NCBI GenBank assembly: GCA_963819785.1
Contig: CAWFXW010000026.1
Location: forward strand, 558,001 to 622,000
Origin: Palsa-504 sp963819785
GTDB taxonomy: Bacteria > Actinomycetota > Actinomycetes > Streptosporangiales > Streptosporangiaceae
Length of the DNA: 64,000 nt
Direction of reading: 5' to 3'
In this document: piece by piece, positions 39,856 to 48,526 of the stretch
Layout of the letters: each line of letters starts with the position of its first letter
Position numbering within the stretch: the stretch's first letter is position 1
The notes under the pieces: generated by a model
What the model was told of the DNA's origin: nothing
What the model saw: the letters and a program-made list of their open reading frames with translations, nothing else
Databases searched by the model: none
Made by a program: the position numbers and the translations under genes

Positions 39856-40300
39856 CTCCAGTTCGCATGGTCAGCCAGATGGTGTGGCGCTGGCCATTGG
39901 TTGTTATGTCCATGGCGTCGACCATGTTGCGGATGAGGAACAGGCCCCAGCCGCGCGGGCTCTGCCCGCCGTCCAGCTTCTTCAGCAGGTCCGGCTCCTC
40001 GGCCGGGCCGGTCTTCTCGGGCGCGCCGCCCTGGTCGCTGATGGCGACGATGATCTCGTCGCCGTTCTGGGTGACCTCGACCTCCACCGGGATCTCGGCG
40101 CGGTTCTGGTTGCCGTGCTCGATGGCGTTCATGGTGGCCTCGGCGACGGCGGTCTTCAGCTTCTCAAGGCGTCCATCGGGCAGCCCTAGGCCTCGCACGC
40201 TTTTTTCGACCCGGGCCAGCGCGAGGCGCTCGTTTCCTGGTTCGCTCGGCAGCTCGAACGAGTCGAGCCTGCGAGGCGCGGGGCGGGCTACCTGAGTCAT
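39830..40300 (-). CDS. RsbW/SpoIIAB-type serine kinase anti-sigma factor
   Basis: 156 residues of HATPase_c_2 type: N-box LKTAVAEATMNAIEHGNQN, G1 IVAISDQGGAP and G2 SPRGWGLFLIRNMVDAM. It phosphorylates its STAS antagonist and binds a sigma factor. No sigma-B-type gene is adjacent, so the target sigma is elsewhere or the module regulates something else. Overlaps the phosphatase gene by 4 bp and the STAS gene by 26 bp. Confidence 0.9.
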   Translation of the reverse strand: MTQVARPAPRRLDSFELPSEPGNERLALARVEKSVRGLGLPDGRLEKLKTAVAEATMNAIEHGNQNRAEIPVEVEVTQNGDEIIVAISDQGGAPEKTGPAEEPDLLKKLDGGQSPRGWGLFLIRNMVDAMDITTNGQRHTIWLTMRTGGAAHGEHV

Positions 40301-41881
40301 CGCGTTTGCTCCTGCAACCGTGTGTCCTGGTGATGCGGGTCATGGAGCCAGGCCGATGGTGAGCGCTGCAGGGAGACCAGCGTGATGTCGTCCTCCTGCT
40401 CGTGATCAGGCCCGGTGAAGTTACCGAGCTCGGTCAGGCACAGGTCGATCAGCGCCTCGCCCGACGGGCCCTTGCCCACCAGCGCCGATACCCGCGGGAA
40501 GCCGAACATCTCGCGGTCCGGGGCGTGCGCCTCGGCCAGGCCGTCGCTGTGCAGCAGGGCGCAGTCACCGGGCTCGAACTGGAAGCGCATCTCCTCGTAC
40601 AGGCTGCCCTGCATCAGGCCCAGCGGCATACCGCGGGCGCGCAGTTCCTGCACGCCGCCCTGGGTCCGCACGTACGGGACGTCGTGCCCGGCGTTGGCGA
40701 ACTCCACCTCGCCGCTGACCGGGTCCAGGACCAGGGCCAGGCAGGTGACGAACATGTGCGCCGGGATGTCGACGCACAGCATGTCGTTGACGTGCCCGAG
40801 GACCTTGCCCGGCGAGATCAGCCGCGGCGCGGCATCGCGCAGCAGCGAATGCGTGCTGGCCATGACCAGGGCCGCGGGGACGCCCTTGTCGGTCACGTCG
40901 CCGACCACGAACATGACCCGGCCGTCCGGCAGCGGGATGAAGTCGTAGAAGTCCCCGCCGACGGTGCGGGCCGGGCGGTAGAACGCGGCCACGTGCCAGC
41001 TCGGCAGGTCGGGTAGTTCCTTGGGCAGGAACTGCTGCTGGATCAGCTGCGCGATCTTCAGCTCCTGGTCGAGCCGCTCACGCTGACGGGCTTCGGCCTG
41101 CTGCTGGCGGACCAGCTGGCCGACCCGCATGGCGGGGGCCGCGTAGCCGGCCAGCGAGTTGAGCAGGCGCAGGTCGTCGGTTGAGTAGCCGCGCTCGGAC
41201 CTTCTCGGGCCGAGGCTGAGCAGGCCGACCAGGCTGCCCGACGAGATGAGCGGGACGACCAGGACCACGCCTGCCTCCTGCAGGGCCTTCAGCGCCGGGG
41301 ACTGGAGCTGCAGGGCGGTGATGTCCACCGCGCTGGCCGCGCTGAGCAGGTAGCCGATCAGCGGGTCGTTGGAGGCCAGGTCAAGCTCGGGCCCGGCCGC
41401 CACCACGCTCGGCGCGATCGGCACGACGTCGGCGGCGGCCGGCGCCGTGCGGCGCAGCCAGTTCCGGCGGCGGGCGGCGGCTTTGCTTTCCGTGGCTTTG
41501 CTTTCCGTGGCTCCGCTTTCGGTGGCTCCGCTTTCGGTGGCTCCGCTTTCGGTGGCTCCGCTTTCGGTGGCTCCGCTTTCGGTGGCTCCGCTTTCGGTGG
41601 CTCCGCTTTCGGTGGCTCCGCTTTCGGTGGCTCTCGCTTTCCGTGGATTTGCTTTCCGTGGCTCCGCTTTCGGAGCCGGCCGACGTGGAGCCGGCCGACG
41701 TGGAGCCGGCCGGCCCGGCGCTGTCCGGCGGCTGCCAGCCAGCCTCCGTGACCCCGGGTGTCCCCCCCAACGCTGCTGCCGTCATCGGCTCAGACGTCAG
41801 GTCAGACGCCCCCCCGGGCGCTACCTCCCTATCACGGGCCGCAGGGGCGGTCCCGCTGGTACTCCCCATCTGTTGCGTCAT
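40297..41881 (-). CDS. RsbU-type PP2C (SpoIIE) phosphatase, frame broken in repeat linker
   Basis: The catalytic part (40297 to about 41424) is intact: a GAF-like domain (VVLVVPLISSGSLVGLLSLG), a helical linker (QLVRQQQAEARQRERLDQEL) and the SpoIIE phosphatase domain (TVGGDFYDFIPLPDGRVMFV, VGDVTDKGVPAALVMAST). It removes phosphate from a STAS antagonist. The N-terminus from ATG 41881 (MTQQMGSTSG...) is in another frame. In the 15-bp tandem repeat, one unit (41626-41641) has an extra base, so the two parts do not join. Either a sequencing error or a real switch; GTG 41424 could start the catalytic part alone. Confidence 0.8.
41476..41671. repeat. 13 tandem 15-bp units in the phosphatase linker
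   Basis: Units of GGTGGCTCCGCTTTC type from 41476 to 41671, seven of them identical (41521-41625). One unit (41626-41641) is 16 bp because of an extra T (GGCTCTCGC). In the phosphatase frame they encode GATES pentapeptides; in the N-terminal frame they give HRKRS. 15 bp is a whole number of codons, so unit loss or gain keeps frame, whereas the extra base does not. Confidence 0.9.
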
Positions 41882-42079
41882 GTCACACTCCGGGTTCGCG
41901 GCTCGTCTTGCGACGCACCTTCACACTAGAAAGATTGCGATACGGGATCGTTACGGCCGTCAAGGCTTCCGGCGTGTTTTTTTACGGAGGTGCGTTACGG
42001 TGAGCCCGTGAGCGTTACGCGAGCCGTCGGCGGCTCGGCCTCGCAGGGCGGTGTTTCGGCCTCGCGGGGCGGTGTTTTC

Positions 42080-44097
42080 CATGATCACGAAGGGTTTTCA
42101 GTCTGCAGGGGGCTGTTGCGGGTTTCTGCGGGCGGTTGCCAGGCCAGAGATGCCGGCGAAGCGTCGCTGGGGATGCCGGTGAAGCGGCGTGGCGTATGCG
42201 GGTCTGGCGGCGGCCGGGTTTGCGGTGGCCGTTGCGGCTGCTGGCGGGCATGCTGCGGCCCGGCGGCGCGGAGCGCGGCCGGGCGGGGTCCGGGGTTCAG
42301 TTCAGCTGATGGCGGCCAGCAGCCGCAGGTTGTGCGCCATGCCGGCGAACAGGAACTCGCTGGTGGCGTTGTGCAGGCCGCGCAGGGAGAAGCGGCGCAG
42401 CCCGCCGTCGTCTTTGAGGCTGGCGTGCAGGCCTTCGACGTCGGGGGCGCGGCGCTTGTACAGCGCGCGGCCCTCGGGGGTGGCCAGCCGGTGCGCGTTG
42501 GCCTCGATGACGGTGGCGTCCTGGGGCGGGGGGCCGCTGGCGGGCTGGCGGCGGGCCAGGTCGCGGGTCTTGGCGCCGGCGATGAGCCGGGCCGGGCCGG
42601 GAGCGGTCAGGTTCGCCTCGCTGTGGTAGCCGGCGTCGATGACTACCACGCCGATCCCGCCGGTCATGGCGGCATGGCAGGCGGCGGCGTCGTGGCCGGG
42701 ATCGTGCTTGTCCTGCTCGGGCAGGGTGCACATCCGGTCGTGGCAGTGCGCGAGCAGGGCGGGGCCGGCGGCGTGGGCGGCGTGGGCGGCCGCGACGACG
42801 GCCGCGCCTTTCTCCGCGACCTGCGCGAGCCGCTGTGCCTGCTGCACGTCGCCGGTGTCCTGGCAGGCGTACCCGCCGAGCATGAGCCGGTCATCGGCGG
42901 CGGCGTCCTGGCAGTTGTATCCCTGGATGAACCCGCCGCCGCGGACCGGCAGCAGCCGGGAGTCCGGGTCGGTCACGTTGCGCCGCGGCTGCTTGCTCGT
43001 CCCGTTCTCCCCGGCGGCTCCGGCGTCCGATCTGGCTTCGGCGTCCGCGGCGGCCTGCAGTTCCGCCACCCGGGCGCGGGCTTTGCGGACCTCGGCGGCG
43101 TCACCGGGACTGACCGGGCGGCGGCCCAGCGCCGACCCGGCTCCGGCGGCACGGCGGGCCTGCCAGTCATCGATCAGGGCCTGCTGCGCCGCGATGGCCT
43201 GCTCCAGCCGCAGCTGCCACGCGGCCAGCGCCACTGCTGCCGGGGCCGGCCGGCAGCTGCCGGCCGCCAGCGCGTCCAGGTAGGCCTGCCCTTGCTCACG
43301 GGCGGCGGCCTCGGCCGCCTCCCGCTCTTTGTGCAGGTCCTGCAGGCAGGCCAGCACCCGCCCGGCCCGCGACCGCGGATCGGGCCCCGCCGCCGCATCC
43401 GCGCCCAGCAGCAGGTCGGTGCCCGGCAGCACATCCTGCTCCGCGTCCTCGTCCGCAGCGGCCTTCCTGGCGCCCGCGATGACCTGGCCGGCGAGCTTGC
43501 GCAGGTGAGCCTCGGTCCGGCTGGCCTCCTTCGATGCGTCCGCGGCGATCTTGACCCCGTCGCCGGCCACCACGGAAAGCCGGCCCAGCCCCGCGCACGC
43601 GCACACCCGCAGCACCTGGTAGAACAGCTCCTCGGCCAGGCCGTCCTGGGCGAACAGGTGCTTGCGGAACCGGGAGAACGTCGTGTGGTCCGCGATGGCG
43701 CGCCCGCATGCCACCCGGAACGTCGCGTCGTAGCGGCACCGGTCCTCCACCGCCCGGGTGGACAGCACCCCGCGCAGGTACGCATACAGCCACACGGTCA
43801 GCAGCATCACCGGGTCATACCGGGCCGGCCCGGCCGCCGAGCCTTTTTCCGTCGGCGGCACCAGCCGGCCTGTCAGCTCCCGGGTCGCCAGCGACTCGGC
43901 GGTGCCGATAACGACCCGGACAGCATGCCCCTCAGGCACCCAGTCGAGCATGTTATGGGGCAAAAGCATCTCGGCGTCACGGTCAACCGATCTGAACTGG
44001 TGTGCCATAAACCAATTCTGCCAGCAATAACACCAGAAATCAGAGAAACCCGAATATGCAACAGCCCCGCAGAGACCCAAAAGTCTTCGCGATCATG
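42080..44097 (-). mobile_element. IS1182-type insertion sequence
   Basis: Terminal inverted repeats are at 42080-42119 and 44058-44097. Both start CATGATC at the outer end and share GGGGCTGTTGC at the inner end, with scattered mismatches between. The intervening DNA encodes one full transposase. No clear target duplication was seen. It sits between the upstream region of the Rsb phosphatase and the BTAD regulator gene. Confidence 0.8.
42302..44008 (-). CDS. IS1182-family transposase
   Basis: 568 residues from ATG 44008 (MAHQFRSVDRD); an upstream in-frame start at 44080 lies inside the terminal repeat and is rejected. The N-terminus is DUF772-like (LLTVWLYAYLRGVLSTRAVE, FRVACGRAIADHTTFSRFRK), followed by the DDE part (LSVVAGDGVKIAADASKEAS, RGGGFIQGYNCQDAAADDRL, GIGVVVIDAGYHSEANLTAP) and the C-terminal RRAPDVEGLHASLKDDG. 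The coding frame is intact, so the element may be active. The long antisense reading frames over it are an effect of its GC bias. Confidence 0.95.
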   Translation of the reverse strand: MAHQFRSVDRDAEMLLPHNMLDWVPEGHAVRVVIGTAESLATRELTGRLVPPTEKGSAAGPARYDPVMLLTVWLYAYLRGVLSTRAVEDRCRYDATFRVACGRAIADHTTFSRFRKHLFAQDGLAEELFYQVLRVCACAGLGRLSVVAGDGVKIAADASKEASRTEAHLRKLAGQVIAGARKAAADEDAEQDVLPGTDLLLGADAAAGPDPRSRAGRVLACLQDLHKEREAAEAAAREQGQAYLDALAAGSCRPAPAAVALAAWQLRLEQAIAAQQALIDDWQARRAAGAGSALGRRPVSPGDAAEVRKARARVAELQAAADAEARSDAGAAGENGTSKQPRRNVTDPDSRLLPVRGGGFIQGYNCQDAAADDRLMLGGYACQDTGDVQQAQRLAQVAEKGAAVVAAAHAAHAAGPALLAHCHDRMCTLPEQDKHDPGHDAAACHAAMTGGIGVVVIDAGYHSEANLTAPGPARLIAGAKTRDLARRQPASGPPPQDATVIEANAHRLATPEGRALYKRRAPDVEGLHASLKDDGGLRRFSLRGLHNATSEFLFAGMAHNLRLLAAIS

Positions 44098-44183
44098 AAA
44101 CCGGAGTGCTGCGTGTCGCCGCGGAGCTCGTAGGTGCGCTGCATGACGCGAAGCTTTGAGTAGGACACAGTGGGAGCTTTCCG

Positions 44184-47100
44184 ATGACCGATCTGCGGCT
44201 GGCGCTGCTCGGGCCGCCGGTCGTGCTGCGCGACGGCCTGCCGGTCACCTTCGACACCAGGAAGGCGGTCGCGCTGCTGGCGCTGCTCGCCGTGACCGGC
44301 CGCGAGCACAGCCGCGAGCAGCTCGCCGACCTGCTGTGGCCGGAGGCCGATAGGGCCAAGGGCCGGGCCTCGCTGCGGCGGACCCTGTTGGTCACCGCGG
44401 CCGCCATGGGTTCGGGCCTGATCATCAGCCGGGCCGCGGTGACCCTCGAGCTCGCCGCGGTCGAGGTGGACGTGCGCGAGTTCGAGGCGCTGATCGGCCG
44501 GGCAGACGCCGAGTCCCTGGAGCGGGCGGTCCAGCTGTACCGCGATGACTTCCTGTCGGGTTTCGTGCTGCGCGGCTGCCCGGACTTCGAGGAGTGGCAG
44601 GCCTCGGTGAGCGAAGGGCTGCGACAGGCGCTGGCGCGCGGGCTGCAGCGGCTGGTTGCGGCGTGCATCGACCAGGGCGATCTGGAGCGCGCCACCGGGC
44701 ATGCCCGGCGCTGGCTGCAGCTTGATCCGCTGCACGAGCCCGCCCATCAGGCGATGATCAGGCTGCACGGCTGGGCAGGCCAGCGGTCGGCAGCCATGCG
44801 CCAGTACCGCACCCTGGTGCGGGTGCTGGACCGGGACCTGGCGGTTCGGCCGCTGCCGGAGACGACCCGGCTCTACGACGACGTACGGGCCGGGCGGCTG
44901 GGGCCACCGCCGGCGCCTTCCGTGGCCGCGCAACCGCCGGCCGCCGAGCCTGCCGAGGTTCCTGGGCCTTCTGTTGCTTCAGGGTCTTCTGTTGCTTCGG
45001 GGGCATCTGTTGCTTCGGGGTCCTCTGGGGCCTCTGGGGCCTCTGGGGTAGTCGGAGCCTCTGGGGTAGTCGGAGTCTGGCCGCTGGTGGGGCGGGAGGC
45101 CGAGCTGGCCAGGCTGCGCGCGGCCTGGCGGGCAACTGGCGCGGCTGGGGCGGCTGGGGCGGCTGGGGCGACGCGGCGGGCGGCTGAGGCGACCGGCACG
45201 GCTGGCGCGGCTGGCCGGGTGGTGGCGATCGCCGGGCAGGCGGGTAGCGGGAAGACGCGGCTGATCACCGAGTTCCGGACCGAGGTAACACGGCCGCCGC
45301 GTCCGGCCGTGGTGCTGGCCGCCCGTTGCCACGACGGCGAGACCGCGCTGCCGTTCGTGCTGGCCGCGGACCTGCTACGGACCGCGCTCGCGGTGCGGCC
45401 CGATCTGCCCGAGGTGCTCCCGGCGCAGACGGCCGCGATGGCCGGGCGCCTGGTGCCGGCCCTGGCCGCGGCGCACCCGGACTCGGTCGCGCCGGCGCTG
45501 GACAGCCCGGTGGCAGTGACCCGGCTCTACGCGGCGATCGCCGACACGCTGCGGGCCGCAACCCAGGGGGTTGCCCAGGCTTCCGGTTCCGGGGCCTCTG
45601 ATTCCCGGGCGTCCGGTTCCGGTTCCCGCTCCGGGGCTGGTTCCGGTGCTGGGGCCGGGACGGAGGGCCCGGGGCCAACCGGGGTGGTCGTGGTGGAGGA
45701 CGTGCAGTGGGCGGACAGCTCGTCGCTCGGGCTGCTCGCGTATCTGGTACGGCGGCTGGCCGACTGGCCGTTGCTGCTGGTGCTGAGCTGGCAGGACGAG
45801 CAGGCCGGACGGCTGCGGGTGCTGCGCGCCGCGCTCGGCGAGGCGGAAGACCAGTCAATGGGCGAGATGATCGAGCCAGGGCTGCTCGGGCCGGAGGCGA
45901 TCGGGGCGCTGCTCGAGCTGGACGGGATGCCGCAGGTCAAGGTGGACCAGCTGATGGCCGAGACGCGCGGCCTGCCCATGCTGGTCCGCGAGTACATCGA
46001 GGCGCTGCGGTCCGCCGGGGAGTCCGGCGAGGGGCCTGAGCAGGCCGACTGGTGGCCGCCCGCTAGCGTCCGCGACCTGCTGCGCGCCCGGCTCCAGGTG
46101 GTCAGTGAGCCGACCCGGCAGATGCTCACCGCGGCCGCGGTGCTCGGCAGCGACAGTGACGCGGATCTGCTGCGCGCGGTCAGCGGGCGAGGCGAGGACG
46201 AGATCGTCGAGGCGATCGACGAGGCGCTGGACCGGTCGCTGCTGACCGAGATCCCCCCGCCCGCCGCCGCCCAGGCGCCTTCCTACGGGTTCCCCTACGA
46301 GGCGCTGCGCCGGACCGCGTACGAGTCGGCCACGCTGGCCCGGCGCCGGCTGCTGCACAGCCGGGCGGCGGACGTCCTGACCCGGCGCCATGAGCGGGAC
46401 CCGGCCACCACCCGGGCCGCGACGGTGGCCGACCATCTGCAGCTGGCCGGCCGGGACGCCGAGGCCGCGCAGTGGTGGTGGCGGGCCGCGCAGGTGGCCC
46501 GCGAGCTGTACGCACACACCGAGGCGCACGCGCACCTGGTCCGCGCCCTGGCGCTCGGCTACCCGCAGCTGCCCGGGCGGATCGCGCTGGGCGAGGTGCT
46601 GGTGGTGCTCGGCCGATACCGGGAGGCGCTTGCCGAGTTCGAGACCGCGGCGGCGCTGGCCGGGCCGGGCGTCAGCGACGAGCCGGCCGACGGCGAAAGG
46701 CCGGACGGCGAGACCGGCGAGTCGGCCGGCGACCGGGCCGTGCAGGCCAGCATCGAGCACCAGCTGGCTGACGTGCACCACCGGCTCGGTGACTGGGACC
46801 TGGCCGAGGCGCACCTGGCCGTGGTCACCGAACTGGTCGCGGGCGCCGAGCCAGGCCGCCTGGCCCGGGCCGAGGCAGACCGGGCCGTGGTGGCGTACCG
46901 GCGGGGGGACGCCGAGCAGGCCGCGGCGCTCGGCCGGGCCGCGCTGTCCCGCGCTCGGACGGCCGCCGACCGGGGCGCGACCGCACAGGCCCTCAACGTG
47001 CTGGGCATGCTGGCGGCACGGGCCGGCGACACCGCCGCGGCCGAGACCTACCTGCGGGACAGCCTGGCCGAGGCGCGGCAGTTGCCCGAGCTCGGCGCGG

Positions 47101-47375
47101 CGGTGGCCGCGCTGAACAACCTGGCCCGGCTGCTGGCCGAGACCGGCCGGGTGCACGAGGCCTTGCCGGTGGCGGGCGAGGCGCTCGAGCTCGGCAGCGA
47201 GCTCGGCGACCAGCACCGGGTGGCGGCCCTGCACACGAACATGGCCGACCTGCTGCACGCGGACGGCCAGGGTGACGCCGCGATGACCCACCTGAAGGAG
47301 GCGGCCCGCCGGTTCGCCTCGGTCGACGTGGGCGACGCGCCGCGACCGGAGATCTGGACGCTCGTGGAGTGGTAG
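44184..47375 (+). CDS. AfsR-like regulator: BTAD + AAA ATPase + TPR
   Basis: 1063 residues. An OmpR-like HTH/BTAD region at about 1-240 (ALLGPPVVLRDGLPVTFDTR, LADLLWPEADRAKGRASLRR, ATGHARRWLQLDPLHEPAHQ). A Ser/Ala/Gly low-complexity linker at about 262-345. A STAND-type ATPase with Walker A VVAIAGQAGSGKTRLITE (residues 351-358) and Walker B VVVVEDVQWADSSSLG. TPR-like repeats at the C-terminus (ALGRAALSRARTAADRGATA). Such large regulators control secondary metabolism or morphological genes. It starts 86 bp from the IS1182 end, so its promoter may be supplied or disturbed by the element. Confidence 0.9.
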   Translation: MTDLRLALLGPPVVLRDGLPVTFDTRKAVALLALLAVTGREHSREQLADLLWPEADRAKGRASLRRTLLVTAAAMGSGLIISRAAVTLELAAVEVDVREFEALIGRADAESLERAVQLYRDDFLSGFVLRGCPDFEEWQASVSEGLRQALARGLQRLVAACIDQGDLERATGHARRWLQLDPLHEPAHQAMIRLHGWAGQRSAAMRQYRTLVRVLDRDLAVRPLPETTRLYDDVRAGRLGPPPAPSVAAQPPAAEPAEVPGPSVASGSSVASGASVASGSSGASGASGVVGASGVVGVWPLVGREAELARLRAAWRATGAAGAAGAAGATRRAAEATGTAGAAGRVVAIAGQAGSGKTRLITEFRTEVTRPPRPAVVLAARCHDGETALPFVLAADLLRTALAVRPDLPEVLPAQTAAMAGRLVPALAAAHPDSVAPALDSPVAVTRLYAAIADTLRAATQGVAQASGSGASDSRASGSGSRSGAGSGAGAGTEGPGPTGVVVVEDVQWADSSSLGLLAYLVRRLADWPLLLVLSWQDEQAGRLRVLRAALGEAEDQSMGEMIEPGLLGPEAIGALLELDGMPQVKVDQLMAETRGLPMLVREYIEALRSAGESGEGPEQADWWPPASVRDLLRARLQVVSEPTRQMLTAAAVLGSDSDADLLRAVSGRGEDEIVEAIDEALDRSLLTEIPPPAAAQAPSYGFPYEALRRTAYESATLARRRLLHSRAADVLTRRHERDPATTRAATVADHLQLAGRDAEAAQWWWRAAQVARELYAHTEAHAHLVRALALGYPQLPGRIALGEVLVVLGRYREALAEFETAAALAGPGVSDEPADGERPDGETGESAGDRAVQASIEHQLADVHHRLGDWDLAEAHLAVVTELVAGAEPGRLARAEADRAVVAYRRGDAEQAAALGRAALSRARTAADRGATAQALNVLGMLAARAGDTAAAETYLRDSLAEARQLPELGAAVAALNNLARLLAETGRVHEALPVAGEALELGSELGDQHRVAALHTNMADLLHADGQGDAAMTHLKEAARRFASVDVGDAPRPEIWTLVEW

Positions 47376-47616
47376 CGCGATCGCCTAACGAACTCGGTGT
47401 ATGTGGTCTCCGGGGTCGTTGGGCATCTTGTGACGACGCGCGGCAGCGGCGTGGGCTAGCTAACGGCTGGCGTATCCCGTAGGCGCGCCGGGTTGGGTAG
47501 ATAGTTCGGATATGAGATATATGTTTCCGAGGTAAGAATCTTGACTTGGAGATGAGGGTCTCGTTAGGCTGCGGGCATGGGGCTGACAGCCCCCGCTCCG
47601 GGAAGGGGAGACCATT
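47376..47616. other. Intergenic region, no gene seen
   Basis: 240 bp, somewhat A/T-rich near 47500-47530, ending in the GGAAGGGGAG ribosome binding site of the next gene. No repeat. Confidence 0.5.
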
Positions 47617-47889
47617 ATGAGCGCAACACTTGCCGTCCGGCACAACGTCGAGGACTACGCCGCTTGGCGGAAGGTCTACGACGAACTCGAACCGCTGCGT
47701 GCCCAGCACGGCTGCATCGCCAAGCGCGTGATGCGACTGCCTGGCGACGACAACGACGTATTCGTCACCCACGAGTTCCCCACCGCCGAGCAGGCGGAAA
47801 GCTTCGCGCACGACCCGGCCCTGCGGGACGGGATGGGCCGGGCCGGGGTACAGGGCATGCCGCGAATCGAGATCTTCACGGATGTCTGA
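47617..47889 (+). CDS. ABM-like dimeric alpha/beta-barrel small protein
   Basis: 90 residues: MSATLAVRHNVEDYAAWRKV, YDELEPLRAQHG and VFVTHEFPTAEQAESFAHDP. The fold and length match antibiotic-biosynthesis-monooxygenase-like/cyclase domains. Overlaps the MarR gene by 8 bp, suggesting a co-regulated pair in which the small enzyme or binding protein handles a compound sensed by the MarR. Confidence 0.65.
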   Translation: MSATLAVRHNVEDYAAWRKVYDELEPLRAQHGCIAKRVMRLPGDDNDVFVTHEFPTAEQAESFAHDPALRDGMGRAGVQGMPRIEIFTDV

Positions 47890-48526
47890 GCCGGGCCCGC
47901 CGCTGCGGCCGGGGAGGGGCAGCAGAAGCCGCCCCTCCCCGGCCACGCTCGGCGTGGTCAAGGTGGACGCCGACTTCGAGGAGGAGTACCCGGACGGCGA
48001 CGCCACCTGCACGGAGGCGTACGCGTCGCTGTGCCGCACCGGCGAGGCCCTGCTCGGGGAGCTTGACCGGCGCATCCGGCTGACATTCGACATACCGCAG
48101 GCGGCCGCGACCGCGCTAGCGGTCATCGACGGGGCCGGGGAACCCCTGACTCCCTCGCAGGTCAGCGAGCGGGTCCTGATCGCGTCGGCGACCATGACCG
48201 CCACGCTGGATCTACTGGAACAGCGCGGCTGGATCCGCCGCATCCCCAACCCGGCCGACCGGCGCAGTGTCCTGGTCGAGGTCACGCCGGCCGGCCGCGC
48301 GGCCACCGATCAGCTTCTGCCGGGCATCCGTACGCTGGAGCGCGGGATCATGTCCGCCCTCACGCCCGGGGAACGGGCGCAACTCCTGGACATGCTGGCC
48401 AAGGTGCTGGCCCGCACCGCCGACGTGGCCGCCGACCAGCAGCCAGAACCGCTCGGCGGTCCGCGCGTTCGGCCTCGCCCGGCTCAGCCGGGCGGCTGGA
48501 TCGTTACCGGCTCGCGGGGCCGGTGA
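47882..48526 (+). CDS. MarR-family transcriptional regulator
   Basis: 214 residues. Winged helix at about 75-140 (GEPLTPSQVSERVLIASATM, TATLDLLEQRGWIRRIPNPA followed by DRRSVLVEVTPAGRA). The N-terminus (about 40 residues) and the Pro/Arg-rich C-terminus are extensions. It ends 23 bp inside the convergent membrane-sensor gene. Co-transcribed with the ABM-like gene; the ligand is unknown. Confidence 0.85.
   Translation: MSEPGPPLRPGRGSRSRPSPATLGVVKVDADFEEEYPDGDATCTEAYASLCRTGEALLGELDRRIRLTFDIPQAAATALAVIDGAGEPLTPSQVSERVLIASATMTATLDLLEQRGWIRRIPNPADRRSVLVEVTPAGRAATDQLLPGIRTLERGIMSALTPGERAQLLDMLAKVLARTADVAADQQPEPLGGPRVRPRPAQPGGWIVTGSRGR

Noticed and set aside
41990..44098. A 702-codon plus-strand frame across the IS1182 element
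   Set aside because: It is antisense to the intact transposase, has no domain and no ribosome binding site; long antisense frames are expected in DNA this GC-rich.
45855..47291. Minus-strand frame over the BTAD regulator
   Set aside because: Antisense to a clear ATPase/TPR region and lacking any domain.
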